Part shown: piece after piece, positions 35,101 to 46,774 of the stretch
Position numbering within the stretch: the first letter of the stretch is position 1
Layout: the number at the start of each line of letters is the position of its first letter
DNA from: Ailanthus altissimus
Lineage: Eukaryota > Streptophyta > Magnoliopsida > Sapindales > Simaroubaceae
Length of the DNA stretch: 64,000 bases
Assembly: GCA_946807835.1 (NCBI GenBank)
Contig: CAMPEX010000001.1
Coordinates: 2,743,001-2,807,000 of the forward strand
Direction: 5' to 3'
The notes under the pieces: generated by a model
Told to the model about the DNA's origin: nothing
What the model saw: only the letters and a program-made list of their open reading frames with translations
The model's database searches: none
Position numbers and translations under genes: made by a program

Positions 35101-35694
35101 ATATGCTCTTTCTAGGAGGTATGCATTGATTTCTATGTTAAATGCAAGGCTGTTGGGTTTTGAACAGGTGAAAGAACAATATACAAGTGATTCATACTTT
35201 ACTAATATGATGTCTAAATGTGCTAAAGGAGCTTGTGATGGGTTCTTTGTGCATGATGGTTACTTGTTCAAGTTGGGCAGAATGTGTATACCTTCGGGAT
35301 CCTTACGCGAGTTGCTTGTGCGTGAGGCTCATGGGGGTGGTCTTAGTGGTCATTTTGGGGAGAAGAAAACTTATGAGCTACTGAAAGAGCACTTCTTTTA
35401 GCCCAATATGCTGCGGAATGTTCATAAAGTTGTTTAAAGATGTGTAATTTGCAAGAAAGCTAAGGGTAAAGAGAATGCATATGGACTATATATGCCTTTA
35501 CCTATCCTAAAGCAACCATGGATGGATATTAGTATGGCTTTTGTGCTTGGATTACCTAGAACACAGCGTGGGAAGGATTCAGTGATGCCAAAAGTTGATG
35601 GACCTTTTCGGATTGTAGAGAAGGACTTATCTCCTTATTTGGAAGATCTAGAAGATTCTAATTTGAGGGCAAATCATTCTCTGCCCGGGGGTAA
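32170..35694 (+). pseudogene. A5 gag-pol with stops and deletions
   Basis: Start MAEDDASRVLKG near 32183. Readable pieces:
- gag 32183-32392 and 32411-32905, missing about 55 residues between QFAAII and DPTSGIKL
- zinc knuckle 32930-33169 (CFKCLGNWHIASEC)
- protease 33305-33727 (IIDNGS)
- RT 33860-34246 and 34274-34600 ([10 protein letters not shown])
- RNase H to about 35100
- integrase zinc finger 35250-35480

Right after [13 protein letters not shown] the frame jumps to PKVDGPFRIVEK, so the whole DDE core is deleted. Stops interrupt gag, protease, RT and integrase. It could move only in trans. Confidence 0.88.
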
Positions 35695-36482
35695 TGATGT
35701 GCATCATGAAGGTTCTAAATCAACTCAAGAAGGCGAGCTGAGCGTAAAGGAGATTTCAGATGGTTCAATAACAAGGGCTAAGGCTAAACAGCTTCAAAGG
35801 GCCATAAGTAGTCAAATTGGAGCTATTGAAGCTTCTATGGGATAGAAGCTTGCGATTTGAATGGAAATGAGCTAAATGTGTTTATTTGTCTTCAATTAGA
35901 GATTGGGACGTGATTTAGAGACGTTTGATGACATTAGGCTTAAAGAAGCTGCTGAAGGCTTTCTTTCCATGCTATTGGGCTTAATTTCTTCTTATGTTGC
36001 TATTTTATGTATTTGGGCCATTTTGAACTTGTTTAGCTTTATTTTAAATTTTTAAGTCATATTGAGCTTATTTTGGGCTTTTTAAGTTAATTAGGTAACA
36101 TTAAGGTTTCCCCTCATTTTGTAAGCCTATATAAGGCATGTTAAAGTCTTATAAAGGTAGTTGCCTCATTTTAAAATTGGAAGCACGAAATAGAAGAGTT
36201 ATTTCTCTCACAAAATTGTCTTCTCAAGTTTTGTAGCTCTTGAAGACAGTTGGTGACTTATCACTCTTTGATTACAAAAAGTGTGGCGTCAAACCCTAAA
36301 TTGATCATTGTGGCGTCCATTTGACTTATCAAGGTATCTATTTAGTTCTATCCTCCATCAACTTTACCAATTAATTTTGTTATAATTCAGCCTAAACACT
36401 TAAAGAAAAATAACCAACAAAAAAACCAGATTTTATTCGAATTTTGGAATCATCTATTTTTTCTGGAAATCAAGGGACATCA
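35695..36482 (+). repeat. 3' LTR of A5
   Basis: 788 bases, TGATGTGCATC...GGGACATCA. Polypurine tract CCCGGGGGTAA immediately before it. Differs at many sites from 31039-31832, so the element is old. Confidence 0.88.
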
Positions 36483-36590
36483 AACTTAAGATGTAAAATT
36501 AAAATAAGAATTACAAGAGCTGAATCACAATATTTCTTTTTTTTAAATTTTTTTAAATATAAAGATAGGCAAACATATAACTAGTATACA
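36483..36590. other. Mosaic junction between A5 and M
   Basis: About 108 AT-rich bases that do not align with M's LTR. They resemble the leader of the D-family element at 53645-53740 (AAGATGTA.AATT, ACAAGAGCTGAAT..CAATAT, poly-T, then an ACTAGT-like end). Probably a remnant of another insertion. Confidence 0.4.
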
Positions 36591-37857
36591 GTTATAAATA
36601 TGCATTTAAATGTTTGGTTTAAAAAAAAGTTTTAAAATTACTAAATTAGTTTCAAAGGCCATTGTTACCCTCAGATTTCAGTGTGGTAATGGTTTAAGAC
36701 CCAACCGGTATATCCTGTATGCATGGGCAAGTATTGGGGGCTGTTTCACTAACTCTGGGAAGTCGGGTTGTTGAGTCATGTGAGTTGCTCTATGTGTACG
36801 GGGTATTGTCTCGCTATATATAGGCAATGTATGATTCTGTTGCATAGCCAGTGAGATGTCTTGAGATGTCACAGTGGGTGTTGCTAGTTTAGACACCCTA
36901 TGACTCACGTTGTGCGGTGTTAGTTTAGTCGCTACGTGAGTATAAAGGTTTAAGGTTACCATTGGTGAAGTTTACATAGAAAATGGCAGAGCAAAGGTTT
37001 AATAGTTTTTGAGTTACCGAATGCATATTACGTATGTGTACATGTTAGTTATTATGTTTTACAAATTTTGAGTATTATTTTTTGAAGATGTAAATAAAAC
37101 TTGATTGACAAGATTTCATCAGCATATGACGTTAGAAACCATTTTATAGTTTTATAATAATTTTATATGCATATTTTATGCATATCTTTTAGAATTTGAT
37201 ATTTATGCAGAATTTTATTTTCACTGAAAATCTTAAACTCACTCACTAACTCCTTTAGCTCACCCGTTTCGTGTTTTATATTTTCTAAGCCCCCTCTAAG
37301 TTCAGGCCTCAGTGCACAAGTTGCTGATTCTCCTACTAATTAGTGGGCCTAGTTTGACGATCATTTTATAAATGTAAATGTGCTAAGTAGCACCCTTCGA
37401 TTTTTGCATAGTAGTCATAGACTTGTGTATGTTGTAAATATGTTTGAACAAACAAGAAGAGGTTTTAATATTATGGTGATAGTTTCACTTTTTATTAGCA
37501 TGTCAATTTTATGATTAAAATAAAATTGTTGAGTTGAGTTTGGATTTGGTTTTGAAAAGGACCAGAGGTCCTATTTGGAAGTTGAGAAGCTGTTTGAAAT
37601 AGAAGTTTAATTTTTCTCGTAGGCTTTTGTATTAGATTTTCAGAAAAACAGGGGAAACTCTGTCCCTTTTTTTAAAAAATTTTAATAAGTTATTTTCACG
37701 TATATTTCAGAATTTTCTCAGTAATAGCAAGAATTAAAAAATGGTTCACTTCGCGGAATTTCTTAGCTTAAATAGTTAGATTTCGAGGAATGTTCGTTGA
37801 GGTGCCCAACAGGGCCGCTGGGATCTACAGTAAAGGGTCTTATGGCGGGTCTTGTTA
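36591..37857 (+). repeat. 5' LTR of M, left-truncated
   Basis: Aligns with 48990-50259 from TAAATATGCATTTA onward, ending GGGTCTTGTTA where the 3' copy ends GGTCATGTCA. The first roughly 820 bases of the LTR are missing. Divergence between copies is clear. Confidence 0.85.
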
Positions 37858-37860
37858 GAG

Positions 37861-37873
37861 TGGTATCAGAGTC
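37861..37873 (+). promoter_or_regulatory. Primer-binding site of M
   Basis: TGGTATCAGAGTC, initiator-Met type, three bases after the LTR end. Confidence 0.85.
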
Positions 37874-38008
37874 CGAGTTTTGAGGTTTTTAGTTAAAAAT
37901 GTTTTATTTTTAGAATGAGATTCTTGAAACTGCATGCATATTTTTTAGTTTATTGAATTGAATTTTATACATTTGATAATCATTTGCATTATTAAATTCA
38001 CATAGAAT

Positions 38009-38229
38009 ATGCATCGTTGTGGGGGCCCACGTACTAGGAGAGCAGTTATGGAGGCTTTTACATCTGAAGAGGAGCAGGTGAATGAGTTAGTAAATATTCC
38101 CACACCTTAGACCCCTCCTGAGATATCTCAGCCTGTCGAGCTAGAGGGTGAAAACATAAATGTAGCTCAGATGGCGCAAATACTAGCAGCAGCGATTCTG
38201 CAGCCGAGAGAGGTAGGAGTATCTATTGA
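38009..38229 (+). pseudogene. M gag, N-terminal part
   Basis: Reads MHRCGGPRTRRAVMEAF from 38009, with an in-frame stop near 38108 and then TPPEISQPVELEG...MAQILAAAILQ. It is interrupted by A4 at codon level (ATTGA duplicated) and continues at 44367 as EHTKKLGIKPYDGTGDPGRA. Confidence 0.7.
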
Positions 38230-38939
38230 TGATGTGCCTTGATTTATAACAAAATTAAATTGCAAAGTTGATGGAGGATAGAACTAAATAGATACCTTGA
38301 TAAGTCGAATGGACGCCACAAGGATCAGTTTAGGGTTTTGACGCCACACTCTTGATGATCAAAGAGTGATAAGTCAGCAACTATCTTCAAGAGTTGAAAA
38401 ACTTGAGAAGACAATTTTGAGAGAGAAATAGCTCTTCTATTTCGTGCTTCCAATTTGAAAATGAGGCAACTGCCTCTACAAGACTTTTACATGCCTTATA
38501 TAGGCTTACAAAATGAGGTGAAACCCTAATGTTACCTAATAAACTTAAAAAGGCCCAAAATAAGCCCAATATGACTTAACAATTTAAAACAAAACTAAAC
38601 AAGTTCAAAATAGCCCAAATACATAAAAGTAGTAACATAAGAAGTAAATAAAGCCCAATAGCATGAAAAGAAAGCCCTTAGCTGCTTCTTAAAGCCCAAC
38701 GTCACCAAACGTCTCAAAATCACGTCCCAATCTCAAATTGAAGACAAATAAATACATTTAGCTCGTTTCCATTCAGATCGCAAGCTTCTAATCCCATAGA
38801 AGCTTCAATAGCTCCAATTTGACTACTTATGGCCCTTTGAAGCTGTTTAGCCTTAGCCCTTGTTATTGGACCATCTGAAATCTCCTTTACGCTCAGCTCG
38901 CCTTCTTGAGTTGATTTAGAACCTTCATGATGCACATCA
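38230..38939 (-). repeat. 3' LTR of A4
   Basis: Short-form family A LTR, lacking about 82 bp near its U5 end relative to A1, A2 and A5. It encodes the last 73 or so residues of the A4 polyprotein, stop at 38720-38722. Confidence 0.95.
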
Positions 38940-41900
38940 TCACCCCCGGGCAGAGAATGATTTGCCCTCAAATCAGAATCTTCTAAATCTTCCAAATAAG
39001 GAGATAAGTCCTTCACATTAAAAGTGGCTGAAATATTGTAATCACCAGGAAGGTCAACTTTGTAAGCATTACTATTTACCTTCTCTATAATACGAAAAGG
39101 TCCATCAACTCTTGGCATCAGCTTGGACTTCCGCTTGCTAGGAAATCTTCCCTTGCTAAGATGAATCCAAACAAGATCACCAGGTTCAAAGCTAATCATT
39201 TTTCGTCCTTTATTAGCATGCTTAACATACCTAGCTGTTTTCTCCTCAATATGAATTCGAACCTGCTCATGAAGCTTCTTCATCAATTCTGCCTTCTTAA
39301 CACCATCCATAGATGTCCTCTCATTAATTGGAATAGGAACAAGGTCAATAGGAACAAATGGATTAAATCCATACACAATCTCAAATGGTAAAAATTTTGT
39401 AGCCCCATGCACACTACGGTTATATGCAAACTCTACAATAGGCAAACAAGTATCCCAAGTCTTTAAGTTCTTGTTTATAACAGCCCATAATAAAGAAGAT
39501 AGAGTACGGTTCACTACCTCAGTTTGCCCATCAGTTTGTGGATGACAAGCAGTACTGAAAAGCAACTTTGTTCCAAGCTTCTTCCAAAGAGTCTTCCAAA
39601 AATAGCTTAAGAACTTTGTATCACGATCAGAGACAATGCTTTTAGGGATTCCATGCAAACGTACAATTTCCCTAAAAAACAAATCAGCAATATGAATAGC
39701 ATCATCAGTTTTGTTACAAGGAATAAAGTGTGACATTTTGGAGAACCGATCAACCACAACCATCACTGAATCCTTCCCACGCTGTGTTCTAGGTAATCCA
39801 AGCACAAAATCCATACTAATATCCATCCATGGTTGCTCTGGGATAGGTAAAGGCATATATAGTCCATATGCATTCTCTTTACCCTTAGCTTTCTTGCAAT
39901 TTACACATCTTTCAACAACTTTATGAACATCCCGCAGCATATTAGGCCAAAAGAAGTGCTCTTTCAGTAGCTCATAAGTTTTCTTCTCCCCAAAATGACC
40001 ACTAAGACCACCCCCATGAGCCTCACGCACAAGCAACTCACGTAAGGATCCTGAAGGTATACACATTCTGCCCAACTTGAACAAGTAACCATAATGCACA
40101 AAGGACCCATCACAAGCTCCTTTAGCACATTTAGACATCATATTAGCAAAGTATGAATCACTGGTATATTGTTCTTTCACCTGTTCAAAACCCAAAAGCC
40201 TTGCATTTAACATAGAAATCAATGCATACCTCCTAGAAAGAGCATCAGCAATGACATTAGTTTGCCCCTTCTTGTATTTTATGACATATGGAAATGGCTC
40301 CATGAACTCTACCCATTTGGCATGTCTTCTATTCAGCTTGTTCTGCCCTTTAAGATACTTTAATGATTCATGGTCAGTATGAATAACGAACTCTTTAGGT
40401 AATAAATAATGCTGCCATACCTCGAGAGCCCGAATCAATGCATAAAACTCCTTGTCATAAATAGAGTAGTTTAACCGTGCCCCATTCAGCTTCTCACTAA
40501 AGAAAGCAATTGGCCTCTTTTCTTGCATCAACACAGCCCCAATACCGACCTCTGAAGCATCACACTCTATTTCAAATGTTTTAGAAAAATCGGGAAGTGC
40601 TAAAACTGGAGCAGAACATAATTGTTCTTTTATCAGTTCAAATGACTTCTGTGCATTCTCATTCCATCTAAACTCATTTCCCTTTTTCAAACACTCTGTC
40701 ATAGGCACAACAATAGAACTAAAGTCTTTAATAAATCGCCTATAGAAAGAGGCTAAACCATGAAAACTTCTCACATCCGCAACACCAGTAGGTTTAGGCC
40801 AATCACGAATTGCCTTAACCTTCTCCTCATCAACCTTAATTCCGCTACCAGAAACTACATACTCCAAAAAGATAACACTATCTTGGTAGAAATAGCACTT
40901 CTTGATGTTTCCATACAACTTAGCATCACGCAAGGTCTCAAATACAGTCATAAGATGCTTCACATGATCATCTAAAGTTTTACTATAGATCAAGATATCA
41001 TCAAAATAGACCACAACAAACAGCCCGATAAACTTCCTCAAAACATGGTTCATAAGTCTCATAAATGTACTAGGTGCATTAGAAAGCCCAAATGGCATCA
41101 CCATCCACTCATACAATCCATGCTTAGTTTTAAAGGCTGTTTTCCATTCATCACCTTCTTTCATCCTAATTTGGTGATATCCACTCATTAAATCAACTTT
41201 AGAAAAATAAACAGCACCATGCAATTCATCAAGCATATCATCAAGTCTAGGGATAGGGAATCGATACTTAACCGTTATCTTGTTGATAGCCCGACTGTCC
41301 ACACACATTCTCATGGTACCATCCTTCTTTGGAACAAGCAAAGTAGGCACTGAACAAGGACTAAGTGACTCACGCACATAGCCCCTCTCTAAGAGCTCAC
41401 CAACTTGCCTTTTGATCTCCTTTGCTTCCTCCGGATTACATCTATATGCTGGTCTATTTGGAAGTGAAGCTCCAGGCACCAAATCAATTTGATGCTCTAT
41501 CCCTCGAATAGGTGGTAATCCCAATGGTAGCTCTTCTGGAAATACATCTTTGAACTCTTCAAGTAACTCCACAACCTGCCTTGGCAAATCCAAACCCTCC
41601 ACTTGCAATAAAGGCTTTGCCCAAGTCATGAAAACAACCCCCACAGAAGCTAGTGCTTGCTCAACATCTCCCTTTTTGGCTAACATTAACCCTTTACCAG
41701 ATTCCATCATCTTCCTTTGATTCCGCAACTGATCTTCTCTAACTTGTTGAGAACTCAATGGCATCAAATTCACTTTCTTCCCATTCAGCACAAATGAATA
41801 AGTGTTCCTTCGCCCATTATAAGTCACATCATTATCAAATTGCCATGGGCGTCCTAATAACACATGACTAGCTGTCATCGGAACCACATCACATAAAACC

Positions 41901-43393
41901 TCATCATGAAAGGTTTTAATGGAAAATGGCACCCGAACCTGTCTTGTAACTTGAATCTCTCCCTTATCATTAAGCCAATGTAATTTGTATGGTTTTGGAT
42001 GTGGAACAGTAGTTAATCCCAGTTTCTCCACTAAAGTAATGGATGCAACATTGGTGCAACTACCATTATCAATGATCATGGCACAAACCTTATCTCGGAT
42101 TTGACATCTTGTATGAAAGATGTTTTCGCGCTGTTCCAAACCAATATCAACTTCAGCACTCAAAATCCTTTGAATAACTAATAAATTTCCCTCCATTGGC
42201 TCAAGATTCTCTTCTTGTTCAGTCACTTCGACTTTAGATTCCTCTTCCATCTCAGCTTCATCTTCACTTACAAGCTCTCCATACTTCCCTTGTAAAACCA
42301 TCACCCTCTTATTCAGACATTCAGAAGCAATATGCCCATTTCCCAAGCACTTGAAACACTTGATGTCTCGCGATCTCCTGGAAGATTGAGGTTCAAATAC
42401 CTTCTCCTTTCCTTTCAATGAACCTGAACTAACACTTCCTTTACTGAACTCCACTTTCTCATCACGTTTAGGTGTGTTCCATGTTCGCGAAGGTGAAGAA
42501 ATAGCCTTTGTATTACTTGTTGTAGTTGACCTCATATGGATACCCCCTCTTTTCTGCTGTCTTTCTACTTTAGTTGCAAGCTTTATGACATCCTCAAGAA
42601 ATATAAAGGGCTGTAACTCAACAACATTAGCTATGTCCCTCTTCAATCCATCAAGGAATCTAGCTATTGTTTGCTCTTGAGGTTCATTTAAATCACAGCG
42701 AATTAGCAACAGCTCAAATTCTTTCACATACTCCTCCACACTCAAGGAACCTTGCCGCAAAGTCTGGAGTTTGATGTATAATTCTTGTTTATAGTAATCC
42801 GGAACAAATCTCTTCTTCATTAATCTTTTCATAAGTGGCCAGCTTGTAACTTCTTCTTCGTCATCCCTTCTTCGCTGAGTTTTTAAGTTTTCCCACCACA
42901 AAAGTGCGTAATCGGTAAACTCAAGTGCTGCTACCTTACACTTCTTTGCCTCAGGATACTCATGCCAATCAAACACCCTTTCTACCTTCTGAACCCATTC
43001 AAGATACTCCTCAGGAGAACTAGTACCTCTAAATGGTGGTATATTAAGTTTGATACCACTAGTAGGGTCATTTTGCTGCCTCCTTATCCTACCCCTATCT
43101 TCAGCCTCATCATCCCTATTTGGCTCATCTCCAGCATTCCCTAGGTCATTTTGAGGTACCCTATGCCCTACCCGCCTTTGTTGGGGTTGCAAAGTGTTTC
43201 TTTGCATCATTTCTATAATTGCAGCAAGTTGTCCACGAATTTCAGTAATCTCACCTCGAAATTCATCATGAGCTCGTTGTAAGCCCACAAGTTGAGCTTG
43301 TTCTAAACTCAATCCCTTTGGTACTCTACTTGCATCATCATCAGCCATTATTAACAAAAACCCCAAACAAGTATGAACAATTGAACAACACAA
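38720..43393 (-). CDS. Ty3/gypsy gag-pol polyprotein of A4, intact
   Basis: Single frame of 1,557 codons. The likely true start is the second Met (residue 16, [12 protein letters not shown], codon 43346-43348), because A2 and A5 start at the same motif.

Domains in order:
- gag with a retrotransposon-gag fold around residues 120-260
- zinc knuckle CCHC at C346, C349, H354, C359
- protease D442 in IIDNGS
- reverse transcriptase with YFDD at 796-799
- RNase H with ECDAS near 945
- integrase zinc finger (C1163, C1166) and DDE core D1195, D1256, E1292 (35-residue spacing between the last two)
- GPF motif ([18 protein letters not shown])

Residues from about 1485 on, including [15 protein letters not shown], are encoded inside the 3' LTR. 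No canonical chromodomain is visible. Gag and pol share one frame, so the Gag:Pol ratio must be set by processing or another means. All catalytic residues I checked are present. Confidence 0.95.
38940..38951 (-). promoter_or_regulatory. Polypurine tract of A4
   Basis: Minus-strand GCCCGGGGGTGA directly before the 3' LTR; primes plus-strand synthesis. It is also coding (the SLPGGD region). Confidence 0.7.
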
Positions 43394-43637
43394 CCAGTAG
43401 CTAAAACACTCTTCTCAAACTGAATTTTCCACCAATTCAGTAAATACAATCAGATAGCAACAATTTACTCAAATTCGAAATTTTCAGGTTCACAAAATTT
43501 CCAGGTTCAAGAACAATTTAATTCATCCAACCCATCTCCAGTTCACAAACTACTAATAACCCCACGAAATTATATAACACAAAAATAGCAAGACACCTTC
43601 AATAGCTAAAACTTCAGTTTGCACACTGAAATCCTAT

Positions 43638-43649
43638 GCTCTGATACCA
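43638..43649 (-). promoter_or_regulatory. Primer-binding site of A4
   Basis: Perfect TGGTATCAGAGC on the minus strand, two bases from the 5' LTR, complementary to initiator-Met tRNA. Confidence 0.9.
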
Positions 43650-43651
43650 GA

Positions 43652-44361
43652 TGATGTGCCTTGATTTATAACAAAATTAAATTGCAAAGTTGATGGAGGA
43701 TAGAACTAAATAGATACCTTGATAAGTCGAATGGACGCCACAAGGATCAGTTTAGGGTTTTGACGCCACACTCTTGATGATCAAAGAGTGATAAGTCAGC
43801 AACTATCTTCAAGAGTTGAAAAACTTGAGAAGACAATTTTGAGAGAGAAATAGCTCTTCTATTTCGTGCTTCCAATTTGAAAATGAGGCAACTGCCTCTA
43901 CAAGACTTTTACATGCCTTATATAGGCTTACAAAATGAGGTGAAACCCTAATGTTACCTAATAAACTTAAAAAGGCCCAAAATAAGCCCAATATGACTTA
44001 ACAATTTAAAACAAAACTAAACAAGTTCAAAATAGCCCAAATACATAAAAGTAGTAACATAAGAAGTAAATAAAGCCCAATAGCATGAAAAGAAAGCCCT
44101 TAGCTGCTTCTTAAAGCCCAACGTCACCAAACGTCTCTAAATCACGTCCCAATCTCAAATTGAAGACAAATAAATACATTTAGCTCGTTTCCATTCAGAT
44201 CGCAAGCTTCTAACCCCATAGAAGCTTCAATAGCTCCAATTTGACTACTTATGGCCCTTTGAAGCTGTTTAGCCTTAGCCCTTGTTATTGGACCATCTGA
44301 AATCTCCTTTACGCTCAGCTCGCCTTCTTGAGTTGATTTAGAACCTTCATGATGCACATCA
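43652..44361 (-). repeat. 5' LTR of A4
   Basis: Same 710-bp length as the 3' copy. I saw two substitutions (around 44137 and 44213). Drives transcription leftward. Confidence 0.95.
43916..43926 (-). promoter_or_regulatory. Probable TATA box in the A4 5' LTR
   Basis: Minus-strand CCTATATAAGG, conserved in the A1, A2, A3 and A5 LTRs. Likely core promoter; the start site is not determinable here. Confidence 0.65.
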
Positions 44362-44366
44362 ATTGA

Positions 44367-44720
44367 GCACACCAAGAAATTAGGCATTAAGCCGTATGAT
44401 GGTACAGGAGATCCTGGGAGAGCCCTATCCTGGTTAGAGAATAATAAAGAAATTTTCCAGGTTATTGGGTGTTCTGAAGAACAAATGGTTGCATACTTAG
44501 CATTTCTTATGAAGGAAATGGCAAAAGATTGGTAGAGGGCCTTGCAAAGGAGGAATTCCGATGGGGTGTCTTGGGAAGTTTTCAAAAGGGAATTTCTGGA
44601 TAAGTTCTACCCCAAAAGTTATAAAGACGCAAAGATAGAAGAGTTCTTCAAGCTAGAAGAGGGTTCTCTCTCCGTGGCAGAGTATGAAAAGAAGTTTTCA
44701 GAGCTCATTCTATAGGAGAG
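44367..44720 (+). pseudogene. M gag, remainder
   Basis: Reads IKPYDGTGDPGRALSWLENNKEIFQVIGCSEEQMVAYLAF, an in-frame stop after AKDW, then RALQRRNSDGVSWEVFKREFLDKFYP and EGSLSVAEYEKKFSELIL, which is typical retrotransposon gag. The zinc-knuckle region and much of the protease start are deleted next to a short repeat TTCTATAGGAGA (44708 and 44742). Confidence 0.8.
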
Positions 44721-46774
44721 TGTAGCGTGGTAGTGTCTCTTTCTATAGGAGACTACATTGTAGCAGAAAATGTGTATAGGGGTAGTAAAATCAGTATAGA
44801 GGACCAAGAATTTGTGGCGAATTTGATCCTGTTAGCCATCAGTGCATTTGATGTGATTTTAAGGATGGATTGGTTGTCCAAATATTAGGCCATAGTGGAT
44901 TGCTTCCGGAAAAAAGTTAGATTATGTAGCTCAAGGGGAAATGAAGTCATTTTCTGTGGAGCACAAAAAATACTTTCCACTAGTATGGTGTCCGTATTGA
45001 GGGCAAAGAAGATACTTCAAAAGTTGTGTCAAGGATTTTACTCTATGCAATAGAAGTAAGAGATGGTGGAACGAAATTAGAGGATATTTCGGTGGTTAAA
45101 AAATTTTCGGGTGTGTTCCTAGATGATCTTCCATGGTTACACAAGAAAGTAGAGTTTCGAATAGAATTAGCCCCTCGAACGAAATCAATTTCTAAAACCC
45201 CCTACAAAATGGCTACTTCAGAATTAAAAGAATTGAAGGTTCAAACAGAAGAGTTGGTGAATAAGGGTTTCATCAGGCCGAGTACATCTCCTTGGGGGGC
45301 ACCGATCTTATTTGTAAAGAAGAAAGATGAAAGTATGAGATTGTGCATTGATTATAGAGAACTGAATAAAGTAACAGTGCGTAATTAATATCCACTTTCA
45401 AGAATTGATGATCTGTTTGATCAGCTGCAGGGGGCCAGAGTATTTTCTAAGATAGATCAGAGGTCAGGCTATCATTAATTGAAAATTTGGGAGGATATTT
45501 CCAAAACTGCCTTTAAGATTCGATACGGGCATTATGAATTCTTGGTCATGCCTTTTGACCGACTAATGCCCCAACCATTTTTATGGATCTTATGAACATA
45601 ATTTTTTGGTCCTATTTAGATAAGTTTGTGATAGTATTTATTGATGATATACTGGTCTATTCAAGCAGAGAGGAAGTAGAGCACCCAAAACAATTGAGGA
45701 TTATTTTGTAAACTCTAAAGGAGCATAGATTATACACCAAACTCAGTAAATGTCAGTTCTCATTAGATAGAATTATATTTTTGGGTCATGTAGTCTCTAT
45801 AGAAGGGGTAACCGTAGATCCCCAAAAAATTGAAGCCATAGTGATTGGAGACAACCCACGAATATGACAGAGGTTCATAGTTTCTTAGGTTTGGCTGGAT
45901 ACTATAGAAAGTTCATAGAGGGATTTTCAAATATATCTACTCCTCTGACTAAGCTAACCCAAAAAGAAGAGAAGTTTGTGTGGTCAGAGGCATGCCAGTA
46001 GAGTTTTGATGAGTTGAAGAGAAGATTGACCTCAGCCCAGTACTTACACTTTCGACAGGGAATTATGGATTTATCATATTTTGTGATGCTTCTAGGTAGG
46101 GTCTAGGTTGTGTATTGATGTAGAAAGAGAAAGTAATAGCCTATGCCTCTCGACAATTAAAGAATCATGAATAGAATTATCCCACACATGACCTAGAACT
46201 GGTAGTTGTAATTTTTGCACTAAGAATTTGGAGGCATTAATTGTATATGAACTCCTTGTAAAATTTTCACAGACCACGACTGCCTATAGTACTTGTTCAC
46301 CCAGAAGGAGTTGAATATAAGTCAGAGAAAATGGTTAGAGCTTATCAAGAATTATGTGTGCACACTTGAGTACCATCCGGGAAAAGCTAATGTGGTAGGA
46401 GATGCCTTCAGCAGGAAGCCTAATAGCTCAATAGCTCATTTGAAGGTCGTATATCTATCAATGCTAATAGAATTGAGGTCTTTGGGTGTGAAATTAGAGT
46501 TTTCAGATTCGGGAGCACTAGTAGTCACATTTTAGGCCCATCCGATACTAGTTGATCAAATAAGAGAATTACAGACTCATGATCCACAGATAGTTAAAAT
46601 GAAAGGTGAAATCAAGTTTGGATAGCGAAAAGACTTTTCAGTGACCAGGGATGGTACAGTAACCTTGGGTCGAAGATTATATGTACCAGATGTTAATGAG
46701 TTAAGAAGAGAGATTATGGAAGAAGTTTATTCTTCTGCATATGTTATGCATCCGAAAAGTACAAAAATGTACCG

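Larger units (their letters stand above)
31039..36482 (+). mobile_element. Element A5: defective family A element on the plus strand
   Basis: 5' LTR 31039-31832 (794 bp), primer-binding site 31835-31846 (TGATATCAGAGC, one change), degenerate gag-pol, 3' LTR 35695-36482 (788 bp). Flanking 5-mers GACGA and AACTT do not match, so the element or its flanks were rearranged after insertion. The internal part is about 1.8 kb shorter than A4's because of several deletions. Confidence 0.88.
38230..44361 (-). mobile_element. Element A4: full-length gypsy element with intact gag-pol
   Basis: Length 6,132 bp. LTRs 38230-38939 and 43652-44361, each 710 bp, with only two differences that I could find. Perfect TSD ATTGA (38225-38229 and 44362-44366). 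Primer-binding site, polypurine tract and a single uninterrupted 1,557-codon frame are all present. Inserted in M's gag in the opposite orientation. Terminal octamers TGATGTGC/GCACATCA are inverted. Structurally competent and young. Confidence 0.95.

Noticed and set aside
36678..36962. Minus-strand 94-codon frame in the M LTR
   Set aside because: Lies wholly inside LTR sequence shared with 49060-49340, where the frame is not kept; no recognisable domain.
44142..44585. 147-codon minus-strand frame ending in the GPITRAKAK tail
   Set aside because: Its N-terminal half is antisense to M gag; unlike the three sense fusions it does not join two coding strands.
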